Shown one piece after another: positions 1-7,631 of a stretch of 64,000 nucleotides of DNA. The DNA is from Planctomycetota bacterium. GTDB lineage: Bacteria; Planctomycetota; Phycisphaerae; Sedimentisphaerales; Anaerobacaceae. The first letter of the stretch is position 1; every line of letters starts with the position of its first letter. The position numbers and the translations under genes were made by a program. The DNA lies in NCBI GenBank assembly GCA_019456195.1, contig VRUK01000002.1:56308-120307 (forward strand), given 5' to 3'. The notes below the pieces were generated by a model. The model made no database searches, had not been told where the DNA came from, and saw only the letters and a list, made by a program, of their open reading frames with translations.

Positions 1-483
1 GGCACGAATAACCGGCTGTTTGTATGCGATTATGGCAAGGGTCTCCAGCGCCGCAGGGCTAAGTTTGCCGTCGCTGCGGGCTCGAAGTAATTTTTTCAGC
101 CAATAGTTATAAGTGCCCAGGGTAAGCATCTGATAACCACCGGCAATTTGCTCTATTCTGAATGCGTTATTATTAGCCTCATATTTCTCGTTCAGGTTCT
201 TGATACTTTCACGGACCTGCTTTACGGATGCCTCAACGATTTTGGCCAGCCGATTATCTGTGAGAGATTCATCGCTGGCAAACAGGACCGCTTCTACGAC
301 AGTCTCAACTGTCGGCTCACCATCCTGGCCCTGTTCGGGTAAGTCGTTCTGTTCTTCGACATCTTCACTGGCTTCAGTCTTTGGCAACGGCGTTTCCATT
401 TGTTCCAGTTGCTCTTCCGTCTCTTCACTGGTTTCAGTCTTTGGCAACGGCGCTTCTGTTTGTTCCAGTTGTTCTTCTGTCAT
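1..483 (-). CDS. scpB: Segregation and condensation protein B (partial, 3' end outside the window)
   Basis: The ATG is at 483-481 and the frame stays open to the window edge, giving about 161 residues. ScpB is the winged-helix subunit of the SMC-ScpA-ScpB condensin that compacts and segregates the chromosome. After an acidic N-terminal tail of about 60 residues, the sequence has the family's first winged helix (VEAVLFASDE, then LAKIVEAS and YQMLTL) and the signature LSPAALETLAIIAYKQPV close to the edge. The tail holds two near-identical 20-residue units and is probably disordered. The start codon overlaps the stop of the Nif3-like gene by four bases (ATGA), so translation is probably coupled. 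The C-terminal winged helix is not visible. Confidence 0.9.
   Translation of the reverse strand, partial: MTEEQLEQTEAPLPKTETSEETEEQLEQMETPLPKTEASEDVEEQNDLPEQGQDGEPTVETVVEAVLFASDESLTDNRLAKIVEASVKQVRESIKNLNEKYEANNNAFRIEQIAGGYQMLTLGTYNYWLKKLLRARSDGKLSPAALETLAIIAYKQPVIRA
363..482. repeat. 60-bp tandem repeat inside scpB
   Basis: Two copies of a 60-base unit lie head to tail (363-422 and 423-482) with only a few mismatches. They encode two acidic 20-residue units in the N-terminal tail of ScpB, each containing the string PLPKTE. The length is a multiple of three, so copy-number change would not break the frame. Confidence 0.85.
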
Positions 484-1592
484 ACCTTTTTCCAATTAAA
501 TGGGTCTGCGTCTTTTTTACTTATCCTTATTGTCACTGAATTTAGCTGTTTTTGCAACTGTTTGGCAAATTTTTTTAATATAAACCGTTCCGAGACGGTA
601 TGGCTCAGGCAGATGCAGGTCAGGCCTGCTTCCTGTGCGGCTAATGCCTGATGGTGTTTCAATTCGCCCGTTAGATACAGGTCGGCCTTTGCCGCGATAA
701 CCAAATTGATAATCGCCCCGCACGAACCGGCACAAACCGCCGCTGTTTTTACCAGCCGTTTTTCTTTTCCAATCAGACCGCAGGCTTCAGCGCCGGTGTG
801 TTTCTTTATTCTCCCGATAATCTGCTCTATTCGTAAAGGTTTTGATAATTTGCCGATTCTGCCGAGGCCGAATTTGTTTTGGCTGTTATACAGTTTGATA
901 ATGTCAAAGGCAGGCGTTTCATAAGGATGGGCCTTTCTCATCGCCGCTACCACGTTGTCGAGTTTTTCAGCCGGTACAATCGTCTCGAATCTTATCTCAA
1001 GAACTTTTTCTATCCGTCCTTTTTTACCGATAGCCGGCTTTGAGCCTTCCAAAGGTAAAAATGTCCCTGTTCCGTCGGTGCTGAAGCCGCAGTCGCTGTA
1101 ATTTCCTATTGCTCCTGCGCCCGCGGCAAAGACTGAGTTTGAAACTCTGGCTAACGACTCGGCTGGAACAAAAACAACGAGCTTGTAATTATCGTTCGCT
1201 GGATTAACAACATAATCTCCAATCGGCTTTCCGTCTTCGATACCGATAATCTCGGCAAGACCGTCGTTCACTCCCCCTGTAACGACATCTAGCGCGGTAT
1301 GTATCGAAAAAACCGCAATATTACGGCGAATCAATTCATGGACCGTGCTGCTTGGGCCTTCTGAGGTAATTTTTTTCAAACCGTCCCAGATTACCGGATG
1401 ATAACTTACAATCAGGTCGGTCTTGAGCTTTTTAGCCTCGGCGACAACATCGGCGGTTATGTCGATGGTCAGTAGAATTCTTTTTACGTTTTTACTCGCA
1501 TCACCGATAAGCAGCCCGACATTGTCCCAGTCCTGTGCTAAGTTAAGCGGGACTATCTTTTCTATTTGCTCTGCAATATCTTGTATCTTCAT
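480..1592 (-). CDS. Nif3-like dinuclear metal centre protein
   Basis: 370 residues of the Nif3 / DUF34 family (sometimes labelled GTP cyclohydrolase I type 2), a conserved toroidal metal-binding protein of debated function. The N-terminal half has WDNVGLLIGD and the metal-site segment VSYHPVIW. The C-terminal half has LYLTGELKHHQALAA followed by SHTVSE, which correspond to the conserved His pair and Glu. The extra length relative to the roughly 250-residue short form fits the long form with a PII/CutA-like insert in the middle. I chose the start at 1592 rather than 1607 because the homologous N-terminus is MKIQDIAEQ and this ATG overlaps the upstream stop as ATGA. Its own stop overlaps the scpB start in the same way. 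Confidence 0.88.
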   Translation of the reverse strand: MKIQDIAEQIEKIVPLNLAQDWDNVGLLIGDASKNVKRILLTIDITADVVAEAKKLKTDLIVSYHPVIWDGLKKITSEGPSSTVHELIRRNIAVFSIHTALDVVTGGVNDGLAEIIGIEDGKPIGDYVVNPANDNYKLVVFVPAESLARVSNSVFAAGAGAIGNYSDCGFSTDGTGTFLPLEGSKPAIGKKGRIEKVLEIRFETIVPAEKLDNVVAAMRKAHPYETPAFDIIKLYNSQNKFGLGRIGKLSKPLRIEQIIGRIKKHTGAEACGLIGKEKRLVKTAAVCAGSCGAIINLVIAAKADLYLTGELKHHQALAAQEAGLTCICLSHTVSERFILKKFAKQLQKQLNSVTIRISKKDADPFNWKKV

Positions 1593-2452
1593 TTGTCTTT
1601 CCCGCATTGGCTTTCAATAAGTTCACCGTAACTGATCTGCAATCTTTGAGTCATCGCACCGACCTTGCCGTCACCTACGGTATGCTTTTCTACCGCGGTC
1701 ACCGGCATGATCTGCATAATTATATTCGTCAGAAAAATCTCATCGGCTCCCAGCACGTCATCTATATTGAGGTCTTTTTCAACTAATTTAATAGAGTTTG
1801 ACAAAGCGATTTTACATACGTTCTTTCTCGCTATCCCCGCAAGGACGGGCGTTGCAATCCTCGGCGTATAAATGACAGAATCTTTAACTAAAAACACATT
1901 GCTTACGCACCCTTCGGCCAGCCGGTTGTCCGTCGTGAACCATAATGCTTCGGTCGCTCTTTGCTGATGTGCGATGTTGAGCGTAATCATACGCGAAAAA
2001 TAACTTGTTGTTTTATGTCCGCATGTCGGCTCGAAGGTGTTCTGCCTCGTTGCCGATAGTATCACCATAACGCCTTTTTTATAATATTCTCCCGGATAAG
2101 GCTGGAGCTTTGTAGCGGTGATAAGAAGAGTCGGTTTACGCTCCTCCTCGGCACCGGCCATCGGACCGTTGCTAAGGGTCAACCGAAACCGGGCGTCGGT
2201 CAATTTATTGGCTTCCAGAACTTTGTAAATAGCGTCGGTGAGGTATTCCCTATCGTATGGATTATTGATAGATAATACGCCCGCACTGGCAAATAATCGG
2301 TCCAGATGGTCCTTGAGCGAAAAGACCACACCGCCGTAGCTTCGCATCGTCTCGAAAAGCCCCGCCCCATATAAAAATCCGCTGTCCGTTACGGATATAT
2401 GGGCCTTGTCGATACCCATGAGTTTGTCATTGAGAAATACTTTTTCCATCAT
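1589..2452 (-). CDS. pabC: Class IV PLP aminotransferase, probably aminodeoxychorismate lyase
   Basis: 287 residues of the fold-type IV PLP family (branched-chain aminotransferase / D-amino-acid transaminase / PabC). Visible signatures are SVTDSGFLYGAGLFETMR near the N-terminus, the lysine of GHKTTSYFSR as the likely PLP-binding residue, and RLAEGCVSNVFLV followed by TPVLAGIAR in the cofactor-phosphate region. PabC converts 4-amino-4-deoxychorismate to p-aminobenzoate and pyruvate for folate synthesis. The family cannot be split safely by eye. The pabB gene in the same operon is the main reason to prefer PabC over a branched-chain or D-amino-acid aminotransferase. Confidence 0.75.
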   Translation of the reverse strand: MMEKVFLNDKLMGIDKAHISVTDSGFLYGAGLFETMRSYGGVVFSLKDHLDRLFASAGVLSINNPYDREYLTDAIYKVLEANKLTDARFRLTLSNGPMAGAEEERKPTLLITATKLQPYPGEYYKKGVMVILSATRQNTFEPTCGHKTTSYFSRMITLNIAHQQRATEALWFTTDNRLAEGCVSNVFLVKDSVIYTPRIATPVLAGIARKNVCKIALSNSIKLVEKDLNIDDVLGADEIFLTNIIMQIMPVTAVEKHTVGDGKVGAMTQRLQISYGELIESQCGKDK

Positions 2453-2529
2453 TATGTTTTATTTTAATATTTAAGGATTTCGTTTTTGTCCTTTTTATAT
2501 CTACTATGCATTGCGCTCGACGCATCAAG

Positions 2530-2889
2530 TTAAAGCTTTTTAATCAGATTTGAAATCATTCCGCAAATATGGTCCAACTTTTCGAGCAATATATTTCCCT
2601 TATCTTTTTGTATATATTTTAATTCTGTTGCTATTGTTATCTGTGTCTCAAGTTCTGCGCAACTTCCTAATGAGATATATAGAAATTGTTTATATTCCTT
2701 GTTGTGATGTCTCCTGAAGCCTTCTGCTACATTGGAAGGTATGGAAACTGCGGACCGCCTCATCTGACTAACTAAGCCATAAATTTCTTGTTATGGGAAG
2801 TTTTCCGTTAATTTATATATATCTTTAACGACTTCGATTCCTTTATTCCAAATATTTAAATCTCTGTATGTTTTTATTTTCCTTTCCAT
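2530..2889 (-). pseudogene. Four-helix bundle S23-family gene with an in-frame stop
   Basis: The reading frame starts at the ATG at 2889-2887 (METRKIK-like start, then YRDLNIWNKGIEVV) and runs 119 codons to a stop at 2530, the usual length for the 23S rRNA intervening-sequence / S23 four-helix bundle family. Codon 33 (2793-2791) is TAA, just after LTENFP where relatives have a lysine or similar residue. Reading resumes in the same frame with QEIYGLVSQMRRSAVSIPSN, the family hallmark. One base change therefore seems to have broken the gene. A shorter product from the internal ATG at 2763 (77 residues) would lack the first helix. The gene sits between pabB and pabC on the same strand. An assembly or base-calling error is the main alternative. 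Confidence 0.8.
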
Positions 2890-2930
2890 ATTATGCCCTT
2901 GCACTATATGTATTATGTGTTGTGCATTGT

Positions 2931-2969
2931 ACGCAATACGCAATACGCATCACGCACGACGCATCACGC
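2931..2969. repeat. Degenerate heptamer tandem repeat
   Basis: Five consecutive 7-base units (ACGCAAT, ACGCAAT, ACGCATC, ACGCACG, ACGCATC) followed by a partial sixth. The array overlaps the last codons and stop of pabB, so the final residues of PabB (VMRRA) are repeat-encoded and the original C-terminus was probably slightly different. Confidence 0.8.
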
Positions 2970-4455
2970 TTCTTATTCCTGCTAAAAGCGCTCTTGCTTT
3001 CGTGATAGTCTCGGCCCACTCGGCCCGGGGGTCTGAATCCGCTACTATTCCGCCGCCTGTTTGGGCAAAAGCCTTTCGCCCTGTGATAATAATCGTTCGT
3101 ATCCCAATATTCAAGCACGCACTGCCGTCAATGCCGATAAACCCGATACTCCCCGTATAAACACCTCTTGCGGTCGGCTCGGTCTCGTCGATGATTTCCA
3201 TCGAGCGGATTTTCGGTGCGCCCGTGATAGACCCCCCCGGAAACATAGCCTTCAAAATATCGCAGATTGTAATTTCACTGCGAAGCTCCCCGGCCACCGT
3301 AGCAACAGCGTGAAAAACCGTTGGGTAGCTTTCAATCGTCCTGGGCTGAGTTACTTTCCGTGTCCCCGGCTTGCAGATTTTAGCCACATCATTACGCTCC
3401 AGATCGATTATCATATTAAGCTCGGCGCGTTCTTTTTCGCTGTAAAGCAGCTCATTGAAATTATTTGTATTTGTTTCTTTAATTTGCGGGTCTTCCCCGG
3501 AAGTCTCAATGATACGCCGTCGGGTGCCTTTTATCGGCTTGGTTCGGATAAAGCCGTCATTGATTGTGACAAACATCTCAGGAGAGGCGCTGACTATATG
3601 AAAATTTCCGCCGTCGATATATGTAGCGTACCCGCTTGGATTATAATGATTTTGCCAGTGATAGAGATTTATCGCTTCGGCGTCGTATTCGCATTCGAAT
3701 CGCTGTGAAAAGTTAATCTGATAGACCTCGCCGTCATAGATATAGTCTTTTATTTTATCTATCGTCCGCAGATAGTACTCTTTATCCATATTGCAGCGAA
3801 TTTGCGAAAAATCTATTCTTTCAAGGTCGGCCAGCTTCGGTTCCGAGATACGGATTGTTTGAGATTCTCTAACCAGCTCCTCCAGAATCGCAAATTTGTC
3901 CTGAGCCCTTTCAGTCTCGCCCTGCAATTCCAGCGCGATTAACCAAAAAGTCCCTTCGATATGGTCGTAGGCAATGAGCCTGTCATAAAAACAAAGTCGA
4001 ATCAGAGGCATTTTAAGGTCGTCTATGGTCGTTTCCGGGAGCTTTTCAATATATTTGCCGAGTTCGTAGCTGAAATATCCAATCCATCCCCCGCAAAACA
4101 TCCCTGTAGGGGCAACCCCGTGTGGTTGCCCTAATCCCGTGTGGTTGCCCTTATCCTCTTTGTCATTCCCGCGAAAGCGGGAATCCAGTAATTTATATTT
4201 ATTCAGGACTTCATACAGTTTTCCGAACGGGTCTTTTTGTCCGGTCTTAAATTCGAATATCTCTTTCGGCTCGGCCGCCCAGTAGCTGAATCTGTCCGCA
4301 TCCGCCTTGGCCGGGTTGCCTCCGAGAATTGAGGCCGATTTTAGGTCTGCAAATCTTTCGCTCAAGGCCGGCAAATCTATGGATGTACTAATCTCTTTGC
4401 AGTGCACTTTGCAGAGAATATGATTATCCGTTTTGGCAACCGCCCCTGCTGTCAT
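2950..4455 (-). CDS. pabB: Aminodeoxychorismate synthase component I
   Basis: 501 residues of the chorismate-binding family. PabB, with ammonia from a PabA glutaminase not seen in this window, aminates chorismate to 4-amino-4-deoxychorismate for folate synthesis. The motif PIKGT (residues 307-311) carries the lysine typical of PabB, where anthranilate synthase has PIAGT. Other catalytic-domain blocks are YQINFSQRF, AELNMIIDLERND, MFPGGSITGAPK and GGGIVADSDP. Residues about 89-118 are an insertion encoded by two dispersed repeats, between the N-terminal sheet and GGWIGYFSYELG. The start overlaps the deoC stop as ATGA. The C-terminus runs into a heptamer repeat. Confidence 0.88.
   Translation of the reverse strand: MTAGAVAKTDNHILCKVHCKEISTSIDLPALSERFADLKSASILGGNPAKADADRFSYWAAEPKEIFEFKTGQKDPFGKLYEVLNKYKLLDSRFRGNDKEDKGNHTGLGQPHGVAPTGMFCGGWIGYFSYELGKYIEKLPETTIDDLKMPLIRLCFYDRLIAYDHIEGTFWLIALELQGETERAQDKFAILEELVRESQTIRISEPKLADLERIDFSQIRCNMDKEYYLRTIDKIKDYIYDGEVYQINFSQRFECEYDAEAINLYHWQNHYNPSGYATYIDGGNFHIVSASPEMFVTINDGFIRTKPIKGTRRRIIETSGEDPQIKETNTNNFNELLYSEKERAELNMIIDLERNDVAKICKPGTRKVTQPRTIESYPTVFHAVATVAGELRSEITICDILKAMFPGGSITGAPKIRSMEIIDETEPTARGVYTGSIGFIGIDGSACLNIGIRTIIITGRKAFAQTGGGIVADSDPRAEWAETITKARALLAGIRSVMRRA
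4105..4152. repeat. Dispersed GTGGTTGCCC-type repeat within pabB
   Basis: A 16-base unit (CCCGTGTGGTTGCCCT) occurs twice, at 4117-4132 and 4136-4151. It is preceded by GTAGGGGCAACCCC, which pairs with the GGTTGCCC part. This has the look of a mobile intergenic repeat. Here it is read in frame as part of PabB (about residues 102-118, containing GLGQPHGVAPTG). Confidence 0.75.
4161..4190. repeat. Palindromic ATTCCCGC-N4-GCGGGAAT element within pabB
   Basis: A perfect 8-bp inverted repeat with a GAAA loop (4165-4184), flanked by TGTC and CCAG. Short palindromes of this kind are common intergenic repeats in many bacteria and, when translated, give the peptide DSRFRGND, which is present here at about residues 91-98 of PabB. 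The element sits in the reading frame without disrupting it. Confidence 0.85.
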
Positions 4456-5153
4456 TGTTGTCCCGCCCTGAACTCATTAATAATCTGTACACCCGCAGAA
4501 GTGCCTATCCTTTCAGCCCCAGCCGCTAACATCTCAAGGGCTTGTTTTGCCGTTTTGATGCCGCCTGCCGCCTTTATTCTGCACTTCGGAGCCGTTTCTT
4601 TCATTAACTTTATGTCTTCAACAGTTGCTCCGCCGGCGGGATTCATTCCTGTGCTGGTCTTGATGAAATCTACGCCGCACCTTTGGGCCGCCTGGCAGGC
4701 GAATATCTTTTGGTCATTATTAAGGGCGGCCGATTCGATTATCACCTTAAGTACCACCGCAGGTCTCATCGACCGGCAGATTTTCAGCACGGCCTGAAAC
4801 TGAGTTTGCAGATATTTTATATCACCGGCGATTATGGCGGCCAAATCGGCGACCATATCAATCTCGTCGGCGCCGGCAAAAACAGCATCTTTGGCCTGGG
4901 CGACTTTAATTTTCGTCGTGTCCCCGCCGAGCGGCAGACTCACCACACCGCCGACTTTTACTTTCGTATTATGTAATCGCTCCGCCGCCAAAGCAAGCCA
5001 TCGTGGATTAACACAAACCGTATGAAATCCGTATGACTTTGCCTCTTCGCATAACTGTTCGATGCGCTCTTTTGTCGCCGCCGCATCAAGCAGCGTATGG
5101 TCAATACAGCCGGCCAATTCCTTTTCCGATATTTGCTTCTCGATATTCGACAT
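4452..5153 (-). CDS. deoC: Deoxyribose-phosphate aldolase
   Basis: 233 residues, normal length for DeoC, a cytosolic class I aldolase that cleaves 2-deoxyribose 5-phosphate to acetaldehyde and glyceraldehyde 3-phosphate. Visible signatures are CIDHTLLD at the N-terminus, ADEIDMV, VLKVIIE and VDFIKTSTG, in which K165 is the expected Schiff-base lysine. K136 in VLKVIIE and the C-terminal GIKTAKQA segment are also typical. The start codon follows directly after the TAA of the upstream kinase-like gene. That neighbour also looks nucleoside-related, so the pair may act in deoxynucleoside salvage. Confidence 0.95.
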   Translation of the reverse strand: MSNIEKQISEKELAGCIDHTLLDAAATKERIEQLCEEAKSYGFHTVCVNPRWLALAAERLHNTKVKVGGVVSLPLGGDTTKIKVAQAKDAVFAGADEIDMVADLAAIIAGDIKYLQTQFQAVLKICRSMRPAVVLKVIIESAALNNDQKIFACQAAQRCGVDFIKTSTGMNPAGGATVEDIKLMKETAPKCRIKAAGGIKTAKQALEMLAAGAERIGTSAGVQIINEFRAGQQ

Positions 5154-6242
5154 TTAACTTCTTTGTATATACCCTTTCTTTTTGAAAAAGTCCATTGCCC
5201 CGGCGGTATCGTCAAAGACTTTCGTTGCCGTCTGGGTTATGAATACAGATGGAGTCTGCTTTGCCGTCCAGATGACATAAACTTCTTTGGCCGCCTCGTG
5301 AGCGTGCTGGAGTTCTCTCTCAACTCCGCTGGATATAGAGGCTCGTCCATCGTCCAGCGCCGGAATTAAGCTCACAATCATCTCCGCCTGGTCAATCAGC
5401 ATAAAATCACGGGCGTATATCTGGCTGTTAATATCGCGTTCGATTTGCCTGACCTCGTGCAAATCCAGCCGAACTTTCCGCCCCAGCACCGTCACTTCGA
5501 CGTAGTCCAGTCCTTTTTCGCTTGCTCGCCGGGCCTTTAGAGGCAGATATGATTCTTCCAGATCACCCGGGTCGAAGCAGATAAACGATTGCTTCATCTT
5601 ATGTCGAAATTCGGCAATTTCATTTTTCACATTTTCCATACCTTCAACTGCCGTCATAGGAAAACTCAGGTATGCTTTTTTGGATTGACCGTCAAAGACA
5701 AGTCCGTAGAATGTCTCGGCGGTTAGCTCTTCCGTACCCCGGGCAAGGCAATAAAAAGGAATCTTTTCGTTAATACCTTTGCACAGCATTTCAGTCCCGA
5801 GAATCTCTTCTTCACGCCAGACAATCAAATCTTTCAGCGTATGTTCCGTCGAATGTTCGGAATCAAGCCGGGTATGTAGTGCGCTCACCCCGTCAATCAG
5901 GCAGATATACATATCGGCGTTAAGCAGCCGCATCTGGTCGAAATCGACCGCCGGAAACAACCCGTGACGCCAGCGGAAAGTCGCGTGAGTATTGACTATC
6001 AAATTCGGGGCATTTTTGGCCTTTGCGATGATATCTTTGAATACGCTTCGGCGAAGCGAATTCAGCCGTTTCATCTGTATATCCAGGATTTTCCCCGCCG
6101 GAATATCCGGCGCCTCGGCATACATCCGATCCCCTACGTTGCACAGCAGCACCTCTTTCCCATTTTCACCGGCGAGTCGGCATACTCTCTCAAGATAGCT
6201 TTTTTTATCAACGCCAACCGTTCCGGTAACTACGACTATCAT
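5154..6242 (-). CDS. P-loop kinase-like protein fused to a deoxyribosyltransferase-like domain
   Basis: About 362 residues from the ATG at 6242. That start places a P-loop right at the N-terminus (MIVVVTGTVGVDKKS); the longer frame to 6404 adds 54 residues that do not look like the family. The first 200 residues resemble small nucleotide or nucleoside kinases (adenylate kinase-like), with a degenerate Walker A and a DGVSALHTRLDSE segment. The last 150 residues resemble nucleoside 2-deoxyribosyltransferases or related Rossmann-like hydrolases (RDFMLIDQAEMIVSLIPA, then SSGVERELQHAHEA). The gene abuts deoC, which fits a role in deoxynucleoside metabolism, but substrate and reaction are unknown. 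The domain calls come from motif resemblance only. Confidence 0.6.
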   Translation of the reverse strand: MIVVVTGTVGVDKKSYLERVCRLAGENGKEVLLCNVGDRMYAEAPDIPAGKILDIQMKRLNSLRRSVFKDIIAKAKNAPNLIVNTHATFRWRHGLFPAVDFDQMRLLNADMYICLIDGVSALHTRLDSEHSTEHTLKDLIVWREEEILGTEMLCKGINEKIPFYCLARGTEELTAETFYGLVFDGQSKKAYLSFPMTAVEGMENVKNEIAEFRHKMKQSFICFDPGDLEESYLPLKARRASEKGLDYVEVTVLGRKVRLDLHEVRQIERDINSQIYARDFMLIDQAEMIVSLIPALDDGRASISSGVERELQHAHEAAKEVYVIWTAKQTPSVFITQTATKVFDDTAGAMDFFKKKGYIQRS

Positions 6243-6468
6243 ATCTAATCCGATCTTACAATATACCAATAAGCTTGCGAATTGATACGATATACAATAA
6301 CCATCTGGTTGGCAAATGAATCTTTGCGCGATCGTGACCAGCAAAGACTGACCAACTCTATCAAATGCGTCTGTCCGTATGGCTGTGAGTAATGGACAAC
6401 ACAAACCGCCACGAGACTGGAACTGACATCAATCCTCCGTTCAAGAGGAAGACCGAGAAAACAACTCG

Positions 6469-6485
6469 AAAAAGGTTCCTGACCC
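6469..6485 (-). repeat. Copy 1 of the GGGTC(A/G)GGAACC repeat
   Basis: On the minus strand this reads GGGTCAGGAACCTTTTT. It matches the copy at 9311-9335 in opposite orientation, and its core matches the copy at 6681-6699. Together they bracket the HD-domain cassette. Confidence 0.7.
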
Positions 6486-6888
6486 GAATGGTGGTTCCTT
6501 AAAGGGATTGATGCGTAAAAAACTCCCGCATCGACAAGAGGGCACGTATGAATTAGAAGATACCGCTCTTGCCGCAAAAAGAAAGCAAGAACTGCCTTTA
6601 GAAGCAATATCGTCAATCGGAGCATGAAACCTCCAATAATTACGAAAAAGACCGATATACGGCTTAAGGCACCGCCATTTGTTCCTGACCCCTTTAATTC
6701 TCCCGAAGTAGATAAAAAGAACTGTCTTATTAATTGCCGGTGTTCATCGATGTTTTTGCTTGCATTTTGCATTTCGTCAGTGTCTAATTTACCTGCTGAA
6801 TTTTAACACCCTATGAGCTTCTATCAAGCAAATTCAAACCGGCAGGATATTTCTGGCTGTTAGAAGAGACTTAGTGCCAGAAAATGAT
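6486..6888. other. Non-coding stretch upstream of the HD cassette
   Basis: No convincing gene. A minus-strand frame (6245-6772) is open but is composed partly of the repeat at 6681-6699, overlaps the first copy and has no recognisable domain. The stretch separates the minus-strand kinase-deoC operon from the plus-strand cassette and probably belongs to the inserted DNA. Confidence 0.5.
6681..6699 (-). repeat. Copy 2 of the GGGGTCAGGAAC repeat
   Basis: On the minus strand this reads AATTAAAGGGGTCAGGAAC. The copy at 9311-9335 has AATTAAAGGGGTCGGGAACC in the other orientation, so the two are inverted repeats about 2.6 kb apart around the two-gene cassette. Confidence 0.75.
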
Positions 6889-6917
6889 TTGACTTGCGCT
6901 TGCTACGATGGTATAAT
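6889..6917 (+). promoter_or_regulatory. Sigma-70-type promoter of the HD cassette
   Basis: TTGACT at 6889-6894 and TATAAT at 6912-6917 with a 17-base spacer. It reads towards the gene at 7191 and leaves an untranslated leader of about 265 bases. Confidence 0.65.
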
Positions 6918-7190
6918 AATATAGTGTGTGGATACGTAGCCCAGTGTATATTGTCTGACGAATGCAAATAGTAAATGAGGCAAGTATTTCACTTACTGGC
7001 TGGGTATACCCAATTGACAAATTAAACATTTTAATGGTACGATTATGTAGCAGTCGTAAATGCTGTACAGTGGCCGAGCCACGTTGAATCAGTTGTTACA
7101 GACTTACCTGTGCTTTTCGCCATGGGAAATTGTGAGTTGCGTATGGACACGAATCTTGTTCTTGGCTACTGCTTGTGGAGGAATTAAGAC

Positions 7191-7619
7191 ATGGGCACAC
7201 TATCGAATCCATCACTCAAGGTAAGAGAATTTTTGTTATCGCTTTTCGCCGACTTGGCTAATGATAAGAACTTTAGGACGTGTTTCAAAGGTGACCACAA
7301 AGCAGTGCAACGGTTCTTTTGGACGCTTGCTCAGGACGACAACACTAGGCCTTTTGTGGTAGATCTTCTCTTTGACGCGAATGGAAACTACCCATATTCG
7401 GAGCAGATCGACGAGCTCCTTCAGGAATTCCAGCTGTCGGGGGTTCTCTCGAGGCCAAATCCAACGTACAAGTACAACGACATTGCTATTACCAGCAGAT
7501 CCTACGCCGATGAGTTCAAAAAGACTCTGTCTGCAGACCAAAAAAGCATCTACGAGAAGATTTTGGACAGCTTTAAAGAAAAACTTGGCGTTCGGAGTGA
7601 AATATATCGGGTTCGGTAG
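7191..7619 (+). CDS. Unknown small protein paired with a SAMHD1-like phosphohydrolase
   Basis: 142 residues, not recognised. It is soluble, with no membrane segment or signal peptide, and looks largely helical with charged ends. A good ribosome site (GGAGG, about 8 bases before the ATG) supports the start. It ends 12 bases before the HD gene at 7632 and shares its strand and promoter, so the two are almost certainly co-transcribed. A partner, regulator or antitoxin-like role for the phosphohydrolase is possible but rests on position only. Confidence 0.75.
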   Translation: MGTLSNPSLKVREFLLSLFADLANDKNFRTCFKGDHKAVQRFFWTLAQDDNTRPFVVDLLFDANGNYPYSEQIDELLQEFQLSGVLSRPNPTYKYNDIAITSRSYADEFKKTLSADQKSIYEKILDSFKEKLGVRSEIYRVR

Positions 7620-7631
7620 AGAGAGGCCTGC

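Noticed and set aside
2931..2969. Short direct repeats suggestive of a CRISPR array
   Set aside because: The units are 7 bases without spacers; elsewhere too no repeat-spacer pattern or cas gene was found.
6245..6772. Open minus-strand frame of 175 codons upstream of the kinase-like gene
   Set aside because: It includes two copies of the GGAACC repeat, has no ribosome site or domain, and overlaps the upstream part of the kinase frame.
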